Positions 1 through 7,900 of a stretch of DNA of 29,906 nt are shown piece by piece. The stretch's first letter is position 1, and the number at the start of each line of letters is the position of its first letter. A program made the position numbers and the translations under genes. This DNA is from an uncultured Angelakisella sp. (GTDB lineage: Bacteria > Bacillota > Clostridia > Oscillospirales > Ruminococcaceae). The notes under the pieces were generated by a model. The model was given only the letters and a program-made list of their open reading frames with translations, made no database searches and was not told where the DNA came from. Location of the stretch: contig CAJUFK010000031.1 in assembly GCA_910585535.1 (NCBI GenBank), positions 1 to 29,906 on the forward strand. Direction: 5' to 3'.

Positions 1-140
1 GCAATGGGTGATTTCAACCTCCCGCCCTCTGCTGCTCCCGACTCCAGGCACAACCCAAGTCCCGGCACAACCCTTAGCCGCGGAGCGGCGGGGAGGGTCC
101 GCCTGCGGGTGCTAACCCGCCCAGGAGGCGCTAGGGCGCT
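1..140 (-). repeat. Dispersed intergenic repeat, copy 1 (cut by window edge)
   Basis: Read on the minus strand this matches the copies near 8350-8460 and 25130-25280. Shared parts are a hairpin GCGGGT-TAGC-ACCCGC (positions 105-120), then GGACCCTCCCC, a GCCGC-TCC-GCGGC hairpin, AAGGGTTGTGCC and TGCCTGGAGTCGG. Its orientation is opposite to copies 2 and 3. The left end is outside the window. The upstream minus-strand gene terminates inside its hairpin loop. A mobile or recombinogenic intergenic element is inferred; no transposase is visible. Confidence 0.8.
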
Positions 141-465
141 CGATAAACTCAAAGCTGTACCGGATGATCCCTCCGTCCCCCTCCCCTAGCCACCCCAGCC
201 GGGAAAAATGTGCCTGTACCGCCGTGTGCCCCGGTAAAACCAAAAGCCCCGGCGTCTGCTGGAAAAATATCTCCTCCAGCCTCCGGTATTGCTCCCCTGC
301 CTTGGCCCCGAAAAATGCACCCTCCCCAATGATGACCCGCTCCCCAACCCCCAGCTCCTGAATCGCCGGCCCGTACCCCGGACAGTGCGCCAAACCCAGC
401 CGGTTCCTCACCCGGATCTCCAGACGCTCCGGCTCGTGGGGAAAGGTAAAGTCCTTGTACCGCAC
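112..465 (-). CDS. Small phage tail/baseplate-type protein, 3' end in a repeat
   Basis: A 117-residue protein beginning MRYKDFTFPHEPERLEI. The opening (Y-K-x-F-x-F-P-x-x-P), a middle GEGAFFG.KA.EQYRRLEEIF and a hydrophobic-aromatic end resemble small tail/baseplate proteins related to the N-terminal domain of LysM-type or DNA-circularisation-type proteins of contractile clostridial phages; this is recognition by eye. It starts with GTG directly after the previous gene's TAG, with GGAGGT upstream, so it is translationally linked to that gene. The natural-looking protein ends around FEFIE; the last eight residues (RPSASWAG) are encoded by the flanking repeat and the TAG stop lies in the repeat's hairpin loop. 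The original C-terminus, and possibly more downstream genes, may therefore have been replaced. Confidence 0.6.
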   Translation of the reverse strand: MRYKDFTFPHEPERLEIRVRNRLGLAHCPGYGPAIQELGVGERVIIGEGAFFGAKAGEQYRRLEEIFFQQTPGLLVLPGHTAVQAHFSRLGWLGEGDGGIIRYSFEFIERPSASWAG

Positions 466-906
466 CTACAACACCTCCTCCCCAAAGGTCCCCACCGTGG
501 ACCCCATCCTCCGGTGAAAACGCAAAAGCTCCGATAATCCCCGGGCGCCGTCCTCCGGTGGCCCGGACAGAGGCAGAATCTCCTCCTGCCTCCCAAAGAC
601 GGGGGACCCGGTCTCCGCCGTGGTCCGGACCGGGCTGGGGAACTCCCCCTCCGTTGTCCCCGGGACCATCCCCCCGGAAAAGACCGCCGCCTCCCCCCAG
701 GCGGACGGGGGCATCCCGCCCCCCGCCGGGGCCTCGGTTTTCCCAGCCCCTGGGGGCGTTTTGCCCAAAAGATTGGGGGCCGCCGCTGGGGCCCCCTCCG
801 GCATCCCCCCGCCAGGGAGTGCCCCGGTCTCCACTGGGGCGGCCCGGACCGTCTCCTCCTCCCCCCGGCCCAGCAGCCGCCGGAGGAACCGCCAAAGGGG
901 CCTCAA
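466..906 (-). CDS. Low-complexity protein in the tail gene cluster
   Basis: A 146-residue protein. Residues 1-20 are basic (MRPLWRFLRRLLGRG), about 20-110 are Gly/Pro/Ala-rich and probably disordered, and a short ordered-looking end contains GLSELLRFHRRMG. It begins with a TTG overlapping the tail-tube stop codon (TTGA), with GGAGG at a good distance. It occupies the place where PBSX-like phages encode a tail assembly chaperone and then a long tape measure, but it resembles neither. The GC-rich low-complexity part makes the reading frame less certain than its neighbours; overlap with both neighbours supports translation. Function unknown. Confidence 0.5.
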   Translation of the reverse strand: MRPLWRFLRRLLGRGEEETVRAAPVETGALPGGGMPEGAPAAAPNLLGKTPPGAGKTEAPAGGGMPPSAWGEAAVFSGGMVPGTTEGEFPSPVRTTAETGSPVFGRQEEILPLSGPPEDGARGLSELLRFHRRMGSTVGTFGEEVL

Positions 907-1292
907 ACCGCCGCCTCCACCCGCTTGCTGGCAGCGATGGTCACCGTCTCAAAAAGCAGGTCCCCGGCGCTGGCCGCTTCGCTGATCTCCGACCACTGGC
1001 ACCCGGAATAGATCACCCGCCGGTCGGGTTTTGCAATGACCACGTTAAATTCGGAAAGGGCGTAAAAATCCACCTTGTCCCGGATGGCCGCCCCGGTGAC
1101 ACAGACCCGGGTCAGCTCCAAAAGGTGCTTCACCCGGCCGTCCACCGCGCCCACCGGCTCCTTGCTGCCAAAGGCCTCCACGAACCGGCTCTCCTTGGTG
1201 GTTCGGGCCTTGTAGCTTTGTGCCACCGCCAGCCGCTGGCCGTTTACCTCGATGGCAATGTCGCTTCCTGTGGGAAAGGTAATGGTTGCCAT
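903..1292 (-). CDS. Phage tail tube protein (XkdM-like)
   Basis: A 129-residue protein of the size and style of contractile-tail tube proteins: an N-terminal TGSDIAIEVNGQRLAVAQSYKA strand, a charged middle, and a C-terminal block with YSGCQWSEI and LLFETVTIAASKRVE typical of the beta-barrel tube fold. Such proteins polymerise as hexameric rings inside the sheath. It lies 20 bp downstream of the sheath gene, the normal sheath-then-tube order of PBSX-type and P2-like tails. The ATG start is preceded by AAGGAGG. The stop overlaps the start of the next gene. Assignment rests on position, size and residue pattern. Confidence 0.7.
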   Translation of the reverse strand: MATITFPTGSDIAIEVNGQRLAVAQSYKARTTKESRFVEAFGSKEPVGAVDGRVKHLLELTRVCVTGAAIRDKVDFYALSEFNVVIAKPDRRVIYSGCQWSEISEAASAGDLLFETVTIAASKRVEAAV

Positions 1293-1312
1293 TTATTTTG
1301 CCGCCTCCTTTT

Positions 1313-2350
1313 TTACAACTGGATCTGGGCCCGAATCTGGATCTGATTGATAAGGTACGCCGCCGTAAAGGCCACCTGGGCCACACAGACCTCCGGGGCG
1401 TCGGGCTGGATGGACACCCTGGGGGCCTCGAACCCGGTGATGATCCCCCGGTCCAGGAAATCCCCCAGAAGCACCGTCAGCTGGCTGGCCACGGCGGAGA
1501 GGGTGGTTTGGCTGTTCTTGGCCCCCCGGAGAAGGCTCCCCAGGCTTTGGCGGAGGGCCTTCATCACAAAGTCCACAATCAGCACCGAATTGATGGGGGA
1601 GAAGGACCGGTTGGGACTCCCCCCTACGGCGGTGCTGGTGGTGAGGACGCGAACCGCCTCCACGGCGCTCCCCGCCTGACAGAGGGGGGTCACCCCCGCC
1701 GCCAGCAGCGTCTCCACCTGGGCGTACCCCGCCCCGGTGACCCGCGCCAGCCCCGGCATCACCTCCCCGGTGAGGGAGACGCTGGGGTCCTCTAGCACCG
1801 CCACCGCGGCGCAGAGGGACAGCGCCCCCCAAAAGGGGCTTCCGGCTTCCAAGCCCTGGGGCACGGCCTCCCCAAAGGAGAGGATCACCCGGGGGCTGTT
1901 CACCCCCTTGGCCAGGGCGGCGGCATTGGTGACGTCTCCGCCGGTTCCGGCAAAGATCAGCGCCTCACGCTGGTTTTTGCTCCGATCCTCGGCCCAGGCT
2001 TTGGCCAAAGCCAGAACCTCCGCCCCGGCGTTTTCCACCGCCACCAGGGCAGGGGAGGCCGCCTCCCCCAGGGCCTCCAGGGCGGATCTCCAGGCGCCGG
2101 CTTCGGCGCTCTCCTCCAGGGAGCAGGCCCAAAAGGACCCCAGCCCCGCCCCGAAGAGCAGCTCCGCCATCTCCTGGATCTTGGTCCCCCCGTTGAGGCT
2201 GTCCCCCCGGCTCACCAGAACCGGGCCCTCCTTTTCCAGCCCCAGGGAGGTTCCCAGGACCCCCACCGTCAGGGCCTCCCGGGCCCCGGTGTAGCTGGGG
2301 GCGATGGTATAGCTGGAGTACACCCCCGGCCTGTAACTGCTGACACTCAT
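1313..2350 (-). CDS. Contractile tail sheath protein
   Basis: A 345-residue protein starting MSVSSYRPGVYSSYTI, the classic opening of phage sheath proteins (a PGVYxxY-type segment near the N-terminus). A variable middle (about 40-220) is followed by a conserved C-terminal domain with NRSFSPINSVLIVDFVMKALRQSL and a final strand region (FTAAYLINQIQIRAQIQL), as expected for the part that interlocks neighbouring subunits. At 345 residues it is clearly shorter than PBSX XkdK (roughly 460), so it is a compact sheath. It establishes that the cassette derives from a contractile-tail (myovirus-like) element. ATG start; the stop lies just before the tube gene. Confidence 0.85.
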   Translation of the reverse strand: MSVSSYRPGVYSSYTIAPSYTGAREALTVGVLGTSLGLEKEGPVLVSRGDSLNGGTKIQEMAELLFGAGLGSFWACSLEESAEAGAWRSALEALGEAASPALVAVENAGAEVLALAKAWAEDRSKNQREALIFAGTGGDVTNAAALAKGVNSPRVILSFGEAVPQGLEAGSPFWGALSLCAAVAVLEDPSVSLTGEVMPGLARVTGAGYAQVETLLAAGVTPLCQAGSAVEAVRVLTTSTAVGGSPNRSFSPINSVLIVDFVMKALRQSLGSLLRGAKNSQTTLSAVASQLTVLLGDFLDRGIITGFEAPRVSIQPDAPEVCVAQVAFTAAYLINQIQIRAQIQL

Positions 2351-2362
2351 TTTGTTTCCCTC

Positions 2363-2872
2363 CTATTCCTCCGGGCCCGCCGGCCCGCCTTGACGTTCCA
2401 CACGGATCTCCCGAATGGGCGCCCCCTTTTCGCTCTGGGCCAGCACCCCCCGGAGAACCCCCCTGCAGGCCAGCCGAAAGGCCCCGGACTCCCGGTCAAA
2501 GGCCGCCCCTCCGCAGGAGAGTTCCCGCACCCGGGGCCGGCCATCCTCCAAAAGGAGCCGCTGGCAAAGGTCCCCAAAGACCCGGTGGCAGACGTTCCCG
2601 TCCTGCCGATGGAGGATCTCCAGGCGCAGGGTTACCTCCACCTCCCGCCCTGCCACCTGGGCGGCGGTCCCCTTCTCCTCCCCCAGGTAGGGGGCGAAGC
2701 CGTCGCCCAGGGCGGTGATCTTTTCCACACCCAGCCAGACCACCGCCCGGTCCAGGGGAAGCCTGCGCTGCTCCCAGGGGTAGTCGGTGGTCACCTCCGC
2801 CTGGGGCAGGCCCCGGGCCAGAAATTCCTCCAGTGCCTCCAGCAGTTCCGGAAGAGCCCCGCTTTTTTTCAT
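2363..2872 (-). CDS. Putative head-tail joining / tail completion protein
   Basis: A 169-residue protein starting MKKSGALPELLEALEEF. I chose the ATG at 2872 because it overlaps the previous stop (ATGA) and has GAGGAGG upstream; the longer open frame before it is antisense-like Gly/Arg-rich sequence. The content is a helical N-terminus followed by strands (RAVVWLGVEKI, REVEVTLRLEILHR), which fits the tail terminator or completion proteins normally found between the connector and the sheath gene. No diagnostic motif; the assignment is positional. Confidence 0.5.
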   Translation of the reverse strand: MKKSGALPELLEALEEFLARGLPQAEVTTDYPWEQRRLPLDRAVVWLGVEKITALGDGFAPYLGEEKGTAAQVAGREVEVTLRLEILHRQDGNVCHRVFGDLCQRLLLEDGRPRVRELSCGGAAFDRESGAFRLACRGVLRGVLAQSEKGAPIREIRVERQGGPAGPEE

Positions 2873-3237
2873 CCCTCTGCCTCCTCTCCCCCTGTCTGCC
2901 GGAAGCAGAACCCCCGGGGCCGCAGCCACCGGGCCGCCGTCCGGCGGCACTCCTGCTCCATGGCCTCCGCCGCTTCCAAAGCGCCGCCCCTTCCCGGCCT
3001 GGGGTCGCCGATGGCCACCACGCCGCCGGCAGCCAGGCACCGCAGCACGAACCGCTTGGCGGCCAGGGCGGCGGCGTAATCGGCCAGGGCCTCTTCTCCG
3101 CCGGGGAGGTCATTCTGCTCCCCCTCCACCTGGCGGAGGGCGGCGGCACAAAGGTCCTCCTGCTCCGCCGCCTCCTCCCGGGGGAGGGCGCACATTTTGG
3201 CGAAGCGCGTCACAAGATCCTCCAGGTCCAAACCCAT
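2869..3237 (-). CDS. Putative head-tail connector protein
   Basis: A 122-residue, mostly helical acidic protein starting MGLDLEDLVTRFAKM, encoded between the major capsid gene and the joining protein, where gp6/XkdH-type head-tail connectors sit. It is rich in Ala, Glu and Arg, consistent with the helical bundle of adaptor proteins that dock under the portal ring. Its stop overlaps the next start by four bases (ATGA), indicating translational coupling. No catalytic motif is expected. Assignment by order and size. Confidence 0.5.
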   Translation of the reverse strand: MGLDLEDLVTRFAKMCALPREEAAEQEDLCAAALRQVEGEQNDLPGGEEALADYAAALAAKRFVLRCLAAGGVVAIGDPRPGRGGALEAAEAMEQECRRTAARWLRPRGFCFRQTGGEEAEG

Positions 3238-3297
3238 CCCTCCTTTCCTGCCCGGGGCAGGGGAGAGGTCCCCGCCTCTCCCGCCGCCCCGGGGCGC

Positions 3298-4314
3298 TTA
3301 GGCGTTCTTTTTCAGGCTAAGCACCTTCACCGCGTCGGGGAACAGCTTGGCGAACCCGGCGATGGAGGTGATAGCCGCCCGCTCCAGCTGGCAGTCGATA
3401 AGCTTGTCGTAGTCCACCGACACCTCCCCGGCCACCGCCATCTCCAAAGCGCAGCTGCTGTCCAGGGCGATTACCGTCCCGCTGGGCACCGCCGAGGACT
3501 TGAGCAGTACCGCGCCCAAAGGGGTCCCCAGCCTGCCGGTAGCCTGGAAGTTCAGCCCCGCAGCGGGGCTGGACATCTGGGGCAGATTGAGGATGGCTGC
3601 CGCCATGTCTGGGGAGGCCAGCAGACGGTCCATCCGGTAGCCGTCGAACTTCTCCCACAGCTTCACCAGGTCGCCGTAGGCAAGCTGGGCCCCGGCGGTC
3701 TCCAGGATCTCTGCGCCGCTTCCTTCGCTGCCGTCCCCGTTGATGAGGGTGTCCACCGCGTCCTCCAGCTGGCTCCTGGCGATGCACCCGCCGATCTGCC
3801 GCAGGGCCACGGTAAAAAGATCCAGCCGCTGGAAGCGGATGGCCTCATAGGAGGCGGAGAGCATCCGCCCCCGCTTCTTGAGGCGCACCAGGGTCTCCTT
3901 CAGCTTGATGTCGGTGGCCGGGATGGCCGTGCCCTCCTGGACCTCGGGCATCTCCAGCCCGGGAGTGGGCTGGGAAAGGCCGATGGTCCGGTAGTCCATG
4001 GAATCGATGGCGGTGCGGCTGGCCAGCAGCTGGGCCAGGATCTCCCCCTCCTCCATCCCCTGGCGAACCGCCCGGGAGACGTACTCGGGGAAAAGGGCGG
4101 CGCTGTCGGCGGTGGAGAAGAACTTCTGGATGGCGCTGCTTCTGGGACCGCCCACCCGGATGTCAAACCGCCGCAGCTGCCGCTGGAAGGCGTCCAGCCC
4201 CTCCAGGGCGGTGCCCTTGTAGGCCGCCGAGGGGTCCAGCTCCTCCAGCTTTCCGGAGAAGCCCTCCCGGCCCTTGTACATGGATTTGTCCAGCTTGATG
4301 GTTTCGTAGTTCAT
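3298..4314 (-). CDS. Major capsid protein
   Basis: A 338-residue protein. The start at 4314 (MNYETIKLDKSMYKGREGF) is preceded by AAAGGAG; the longer frame adds 30 unlikely residues. The N-terminal block (LDKSMYKGREGF, KLEELDPSAAYKGT, LEGLDAFQRQLRRFDIRVGG) is one I recognise from clostridial phage coat proteins. The C-terminal half contains substrate-like strands and GTVIALDSSCALEMAV as in HK97-fold A-domains. It follows the protease gene, as in most tailed phages. A 107-bp spacer precedes it, the largest internal gap of the cassette, allowing extra expression of the coat protein. Confidence 0.8.
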   Translation of the reverse strand: MNYETIKLDKSMYKGREGFSGKLEELDPSAAYKGTALEGLDAFQRQLRRFDIRVGGPRSSAIQKFFSTADSAALFPEYVSRAVRQGMEEGEILAQLLASRTAIDSMDYRTIGLSQPTPGLEMPEVQEGTAIPATDIKLKETLVRLKKRGRMLSASYEAIRFQRLDLFTVALRQIGGCIARSQLEDAVDTLINGDGSEGSGAEILETAGAQLAYGDLVKLWEKFDGYRMDRLLASPDMAAAILNLPQMSSPAAGLNFQATGRLGTPLGAVLLKSSAVPSGTVIALDSSCALEMAVAGEVSVDYDKLIDCQLERAAITSIAGFAKLFPDAVKVLSLKKNA

Positions 4315-4421
4315 ACAGAAACTCCTTTCTCGGGGTCGCCCCCTATCTGATAAGGCTTTCGCCTTGCTTCCGTTCCGAGGGACCTTGAATGGGCGTGTTC
4401 GCAATCGGATGATACAGGTTC
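4315..4421 (-). other. Spacer with small hairpins before the capsid gene
   Basis: This is the longest non-coding gap inside the phage-like operon. On the transcribed strand it contains AAGGC-GAAA-GCCTT (4352-4365), a five-bp stem with a GNRA tetraloop, and a smaller GGGG/CCCC hairpin (4332-4342) just upstream of the capsid ribosome binding site. Neither has a U-tract, so they are not terminators. An mRNA processing or stability role for the coat-protein message is possible. Confidence 0.4.
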
Positions 4422-5351
4422 TTATACCTTAAAGCTGTCGTTTTCCCCCAAGGCGGCCTGCCCCGCCCCAGCCGTCTGGGGCAGAGGCATCCGGCCGGCG
4501 GCCCGCCGCCGGTGGGCCTGGCACCAATTTTCCAGCTCCTCTGCCGTCAGCCGTCCCAGGGCCTTTTCCAGTACCTTCCGATCCAGCCCGGGGACCGAAA
4601 GCCGGGAGATGCGGACCGCTTCCTCCACCGCCCTTTCCCGAAAGAGCCGCCCCTCCTTGGCCAGGGTCCAAAGGGCCTCCGCCTCCCCCGGGGAGAGGGT
4701 CGCCCCGGCCCCGGCCCGAACCGCCTTTTCCAGCCTGGGGATGCCGCCCCCGGCGTACCCCTTGGTCACCCCTGCCTGGGGCTGGGCCGGCACCGCCACA
4801 AAGCTCCATTCGTAGGCGTCGGTGGGATCCTCCAGGACGACGTGGCAGATCTTCCCCTCGTAAATCTCCCCGGGGCGGTGGTGGCAGGGGTCCTTCCGGC
4901 GGTCCGCCCCGCAGATGCTGCACACCGCCCGCCCTACCGAGCAGCCCACGCTTACCTCCTTCTTGATCCCCCCATCGATCTCCCGGATCAGGTCCTGGTT
5001 TCCCGCCGTCCGTAGCAGGTAGGCCGACGCCCGCAGGCAGTGGTAGGGCTCCCCGGCGGCGGTCTGCTTTCCCTCCTGCCGCTCCACCTGGCACCGGTAG
5101 ATCCGGGCGGTTTGGTTTTTCCCCTTGGGGTCGTGGTCAAAGATCCCCGTCCTGCCGACAAACAGCTGGGCCAGCTTTTCCAAAGCAGGGACCGAGAACC
5201 GCTCCCCGTCCCGGTCGATGTCGTTGTCACAGAGGATCACCGGGAAGGTGTACACCTCCTCCGCCGCCAAGGTCCGCCGGGTGTACCGCCCGATGAGTTC
5301 CAGGTCCTCCGCCGTGGGGACCCCGGTCTGTACCCGCGCTTCTTCTTTCAT
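4422..5351 (-). CDS. Prohead (capsid maturation) protease with Cys/His cluster
   Basis: A 309-residue protein between portal and capsid, the usual place of the capsid maturation protease. Candidate catalytic residues fit a His/Ser protease: His73 in FDHDPKGK and Ser134 in KKEVSVGCS. Residues 144-158 hold C-x2-C-x8-C-H-H, which looks like a zinc-binding insertion, followed by YEGKICHVVLEDPTDAYEWSFVAVPAQ, a segment recognisable from clostridial phage proteases. The C-terminal third (200-309) is helical and could act as a fused scaffold region. The start codon overlaps the portal stop (ATGA). The exact catalytic assignment is inferred. Confidence 0.65.
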   Translation of the reverse strand: MKEEARVQTGVPTAEDLELIGRYTRRTLAAEEVYTFPVILCDNDIDRDGERFSVPALEKLAQLFVGRTGIFDHDPKGKNQTARIYRCQVERQEGKQTAAGEPYHCLRASAYLLRTAGNQDLIREIDGGIKKEVSVGCSVGRAVCSICGADRRKDPCHHRPGEIYEGKICHVVLEDPTDAYEWSFVAVPAQPQAGVTKGYAGGGIPRLEKAVRAGAGATLSPGEAEALWTLAKEGRLFRERAVEEAVRISRLSVPGLDRKVLEKALGRLTAEELENWCQAHRRRAAGRMPLPQTAGAGQAALGENDSFKV

Positions 5352-6517
5352 TTCGACCCCTCCTTCTCCTTCAGTTCACATTCCAGCAGCGCCGCCCTGG
5401 CGTTGGTGTACCGGGCGTTGGCTGCCTCCACCTCATCCTGGAGGCTGATGCTCTCCCACTCGATCTCCGCCTTTCCCGGCAGTCCCGCCAGGTCCAGGGC
5501 CAACCGGCAGATCCGCTCCGCCACCGGGGTGAGGATGCTCCGGTAGCTTTCCAGCTCGGTGGTGAGGATGTCCGCCTGCTGGCGGCTCATCCGCTCGGTG
5601 GTACTCCAGCTGAGGCCAAGCAGAAAGGGGGGCAGCCCCGTCTTGGCCACGATCTGCTCCAGGATCTGCCGCACCGGGACCTCGGTGCCGATGAACTGGT
5701 TATCCGCCCCGATAACCCGGATGGAGACGTCCCCCACCGCCACAAAGTCCCGGATCTCCCCCTGGCCGGCGGCCTCCATAGCCCCGCTCCACTCCCGGGC
5801 CACCGTGTCCGCCACCGCCTGGGCGTCGCTTCCCGGCTCCGGCTTTACCGTCACCGCGTACCGCAGGGCCCCGATCCGCCGGAAATTTTCTCCCATGGCC
5901 CGGTAGATCTCCAGCAGCACCGAGGAGAGGAAGGGAAGGCCCCGGAGCAGCGACCGCCCCGCCGCCTCCCCCGGCTCCGGGTTCAGGGCCGAGAAAAAGA
6001 CCAGCTCCGGGTAGGGGAGGGGAGTCCCGCCCCCAGGCCCCGCCAGGAGCAGCTCCGCCTCCAGGGGATTTCTCCCCCGGCGGATCTCCAAATCCCCCAG
6101 GTCGCTGAGGTACAGCGCCCCGATCCCGTCCCCCTCCGGGGAAAGGATCATCTCCCCCACGGCGGACCCGTAGGTCAAAAGGCTCATCAGGTACCCGGAA
6201 AGGAAGCTGTCCAGCCCCCGACCTCCGCTCCCCACCGGGATCTCCTTCCGGAACCGGTCCAAAAACGACTGCCCCCGGGGGTCGCTACAGACCAGCCGGA
6301 ACCCCGCCGTCAGCCGCACAATCTTTTGGAGGGCCGCCTCCACAATGGGCACCGCCTCACGAAGTCCGTCATAAAGGGCCGCCTCCCCGGGGCGCAAAGG
6401 AACCGGGAACCCCCGGGCCCATCCCTCCGCCCGCCGGGAAGTCTGCACCGCCGCTACCCCGGCTTTTTTCGCCTCCTCCACCTTGTCCTTTCTTCCAAAC
6501 AACTTCAACCGCTCCAC
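5348..6517 (-). CDS. Phage portal protein
   Basis: A 389-residue protein with the residue pattern of portal proteins: REAVPIVEAALQKIVRLTAGF near the start, DSFLSGYLMSLLTYGSAVGEMIL, a hydrophobic clip/wing region and GLPPFLLGLSWSTTERMSRQQADIL towards the C-terminus, which is typical of PBSX-like and HK97-like portals. It would form the dodecameric vertex through which DNA is packaged. At 389 residues it is compact. The GTG start at 6517 is only two bases after AAAGG, so a TTG four codons downstream is an alternative. It is flanked by terminase and protease, the canonical order. Confidence 0.8.
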   Translation of the reverse strand: MERLKLFGRKDKVEEAKKAGVAAVQTSRRAEGWARGFPVPLRPGEAALYDGLREAVPIVEAALQKIVRLTAGFRLVCSDPRGQSFLDRFRKEIPVGSGGRGLDSFLSGYLMSLLTYGSAVGEMILSPEGDGIGALYLSDLGDLEIRRGRNPLEAELLLAGPGGGTPLPYPELVFFSALNPEPGEAAGRSLLRGLPFLSSVLLEIYRAMGENFRRIGALRYAVTVKPEPGSDAQAVADTVAREWSGAMEAAGQGEIRDFVAVGDVSIRVIGADNQFIGTEVPVRQILEQIVAKTGLPPFLLGLSWSTTERMSRQQADILTTELESYRSILTPVAERICRLALDLAGLPGKAEIEWESISLQDEVEAANARYTNARAALLECELKEKEGSK

Positions 6518-6601
6518 ATCCTTTCTGCTGCAAAACCGCCTGCGGCGGCACCTCTCCGTCGCCTTCGCCAGGGCCTCCCCTTATTCCCTCCGGGGTGTCG
6601 T

Positions 6602-7900
6602 TTATGCCCGTCTCGCCACCGCCCTGGCCCCCACACCGCTTTCGGCCTCCCGGCAGATCACCGTAGAAACGAAATACCGGATGTCATCCATGGCGTGGTC
6701 GTTTTCCTTCACCGGCTGGTCCCGCTCCTTCCCCTGGGCCCAGCGGTACAGGCCGAACTCCCGGATGGTGTCCCCGCACCCGGCGTAGATAAGCAGCCGC
6801 CCCGACCGCAGCTCCTGACTCACCCGGCGGATGCCGTCGGCCACCTGGTTTACCGCCGGGATGGCCCGGTACCGCCCCTTCTTCCGGATGCAGGCCAGAA
6901 AGCTGGCCGCCGAAGGGTCCACCACCACCCCCCGGATGGCCCGTCCCCCGGCCAGCCGTTCCAGGGCGCTGTAATATTCCTCGTCGGTGTGCTGGATCCC
7001 CGCCCGGCGGCTGTCGTGGTAGTATTCCGCCACCCGGTACCAGGTGTCCCCCTTCCGCCCCCAAAGGCCCATGGAGCAGGGGTTCACCGTCCCGTAATCG
7101 CAGGAGATAAACCATTCCCCCAGCCCCTCCGGGAGCTTTTCCACAATGTGCTCCCCCGGGGCGAAAAAGGGGTACACTGCCCCGGAGGCCGCCGTCCACT
7201 CGCCCAGGACATACCGCCGGTAGAAGGGCCCGGTGTAAAGCCGCCGGTACCGCTCCAGCATCCCCGGGGATAGGGAGGGGTTATCCTCCATCCGGAAGTG
7301 AAGGACCAGGGCATTTTTCTCCTTGGCCCCCAGGATCCATTCCCGGTAGAGCCAGTGTCCCGGATGCTCCGGGTTGCAGTTGAACCACAGCCGAGAGCCC
7401 TCCACGCTGCACCGGGCGATGGCCTGCTCCACAAAGGATCGGGGCATCAGGGCGGCCTCATCCAGCAGCACCCCCGCCAAAGTCACCCCCTGGATAAGGG
7501 CCCCCGCTCCCTCATCCCGTCCGCCAAAGAGCCAAAAGCGGTTCTGCCGCCCCCGGCGGCTCACCTCCAAAAGCCCCCGCCCCCGCTGGAGGCGGCACCG
7601 GAACCCCAGCCGTTCCAGCCGGGGCACCAGGGGGGAGAGGAGGTTCCGCTCCACACCGCCTCGGGTTTTGCCGCAGATGGCAAAGCTTTCCCCGTCCCCA
7701 AAGGCCATGGCCCAGGAGACAAAGGAGAGGCCCATGCAGAAGGTCTTGCCGCTTCGTACCGCGCCATGGCAGATCACCGCATCCCGGTCCCGCCAGGGAC
7801 TCCAGGGAGTCCACCAGGTAAGCAGTTCCATCTGCCTGGGAGAAAAGGCCGCCGGCCCCTCCCTTTGTGCTGCCGGATCAGCGTTCTTCCGCTCTGCCAT
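6602..7900 (-). CDS. terL: Terminase large subunit
   Basis: A 432-residue DNA-packaging motor protein. The ATPase part has Walker A GAVRSGKT (46-53), Walker B VLLDEA (144-149) and a coupling motif FNCNP (173-177). The nuclease part has acidic residues in CDYGTVNP (Asp267), VVVDPSA (Asp327) and NDHAMDDIRYF (Asp400 with Asp404/405), the expected RNase H-like triad of PBSX/XtmB-type enzymes. All motifs are present, so the protein should be functional. It overlaps the small subunit gene by 23 bases and has its own GGAGG site. Confidence 0.93.
   Translation of the reverse strand: MAERKNADPAAQREGPAAFSPRQMELLTWWTPWSPWRDRDAVICHGAVRSGKTFCMGLSFVSWAMAFGDGESFAICGKTRGGVERNLLSPLVPRLERLGFRCRLQRGRGLLEVSRRGRQNRFWLFGGRDEGAGALIQGVTLAGVLLDEAALMPRSFVEQAIARCSVEGSRLWFNCNPEHPGHWLYREWILGAKEKNALVLHFRMEDNPSLSPGMLERYRRLYTGPFYRRYVLGEWTAASGAVYPFFAPGEHIVEKLPEGLGEWFISCDYGTVNPCSMGLWGRKGDTWYRVAEYYHDSRRAGIQHTDEEYYSALERLAGGRAIRGVVVDPSAASFLACIRKKGRYRAIPAVNQVADGIRRVSQELRSGRLLIYAGCGDTIREFGLYRWAQGKERDQPVKENDHAMDDIRYFVSTVICREAESGVGARAVARRA

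Noticed and set aside
903..906. Programmed frameshift between tube and next gene, as in tail assembly chaperones
   Set aside because: No slippery heptamer at the overlap; a TTGA stop-start overlap with its own GGAGG is simpler.
2833..4350. 505-residue plus-strand frame across the capsid region
   Set aside because: Antisense to the clearly recognised capsid and connector genes; low-complexity composition.
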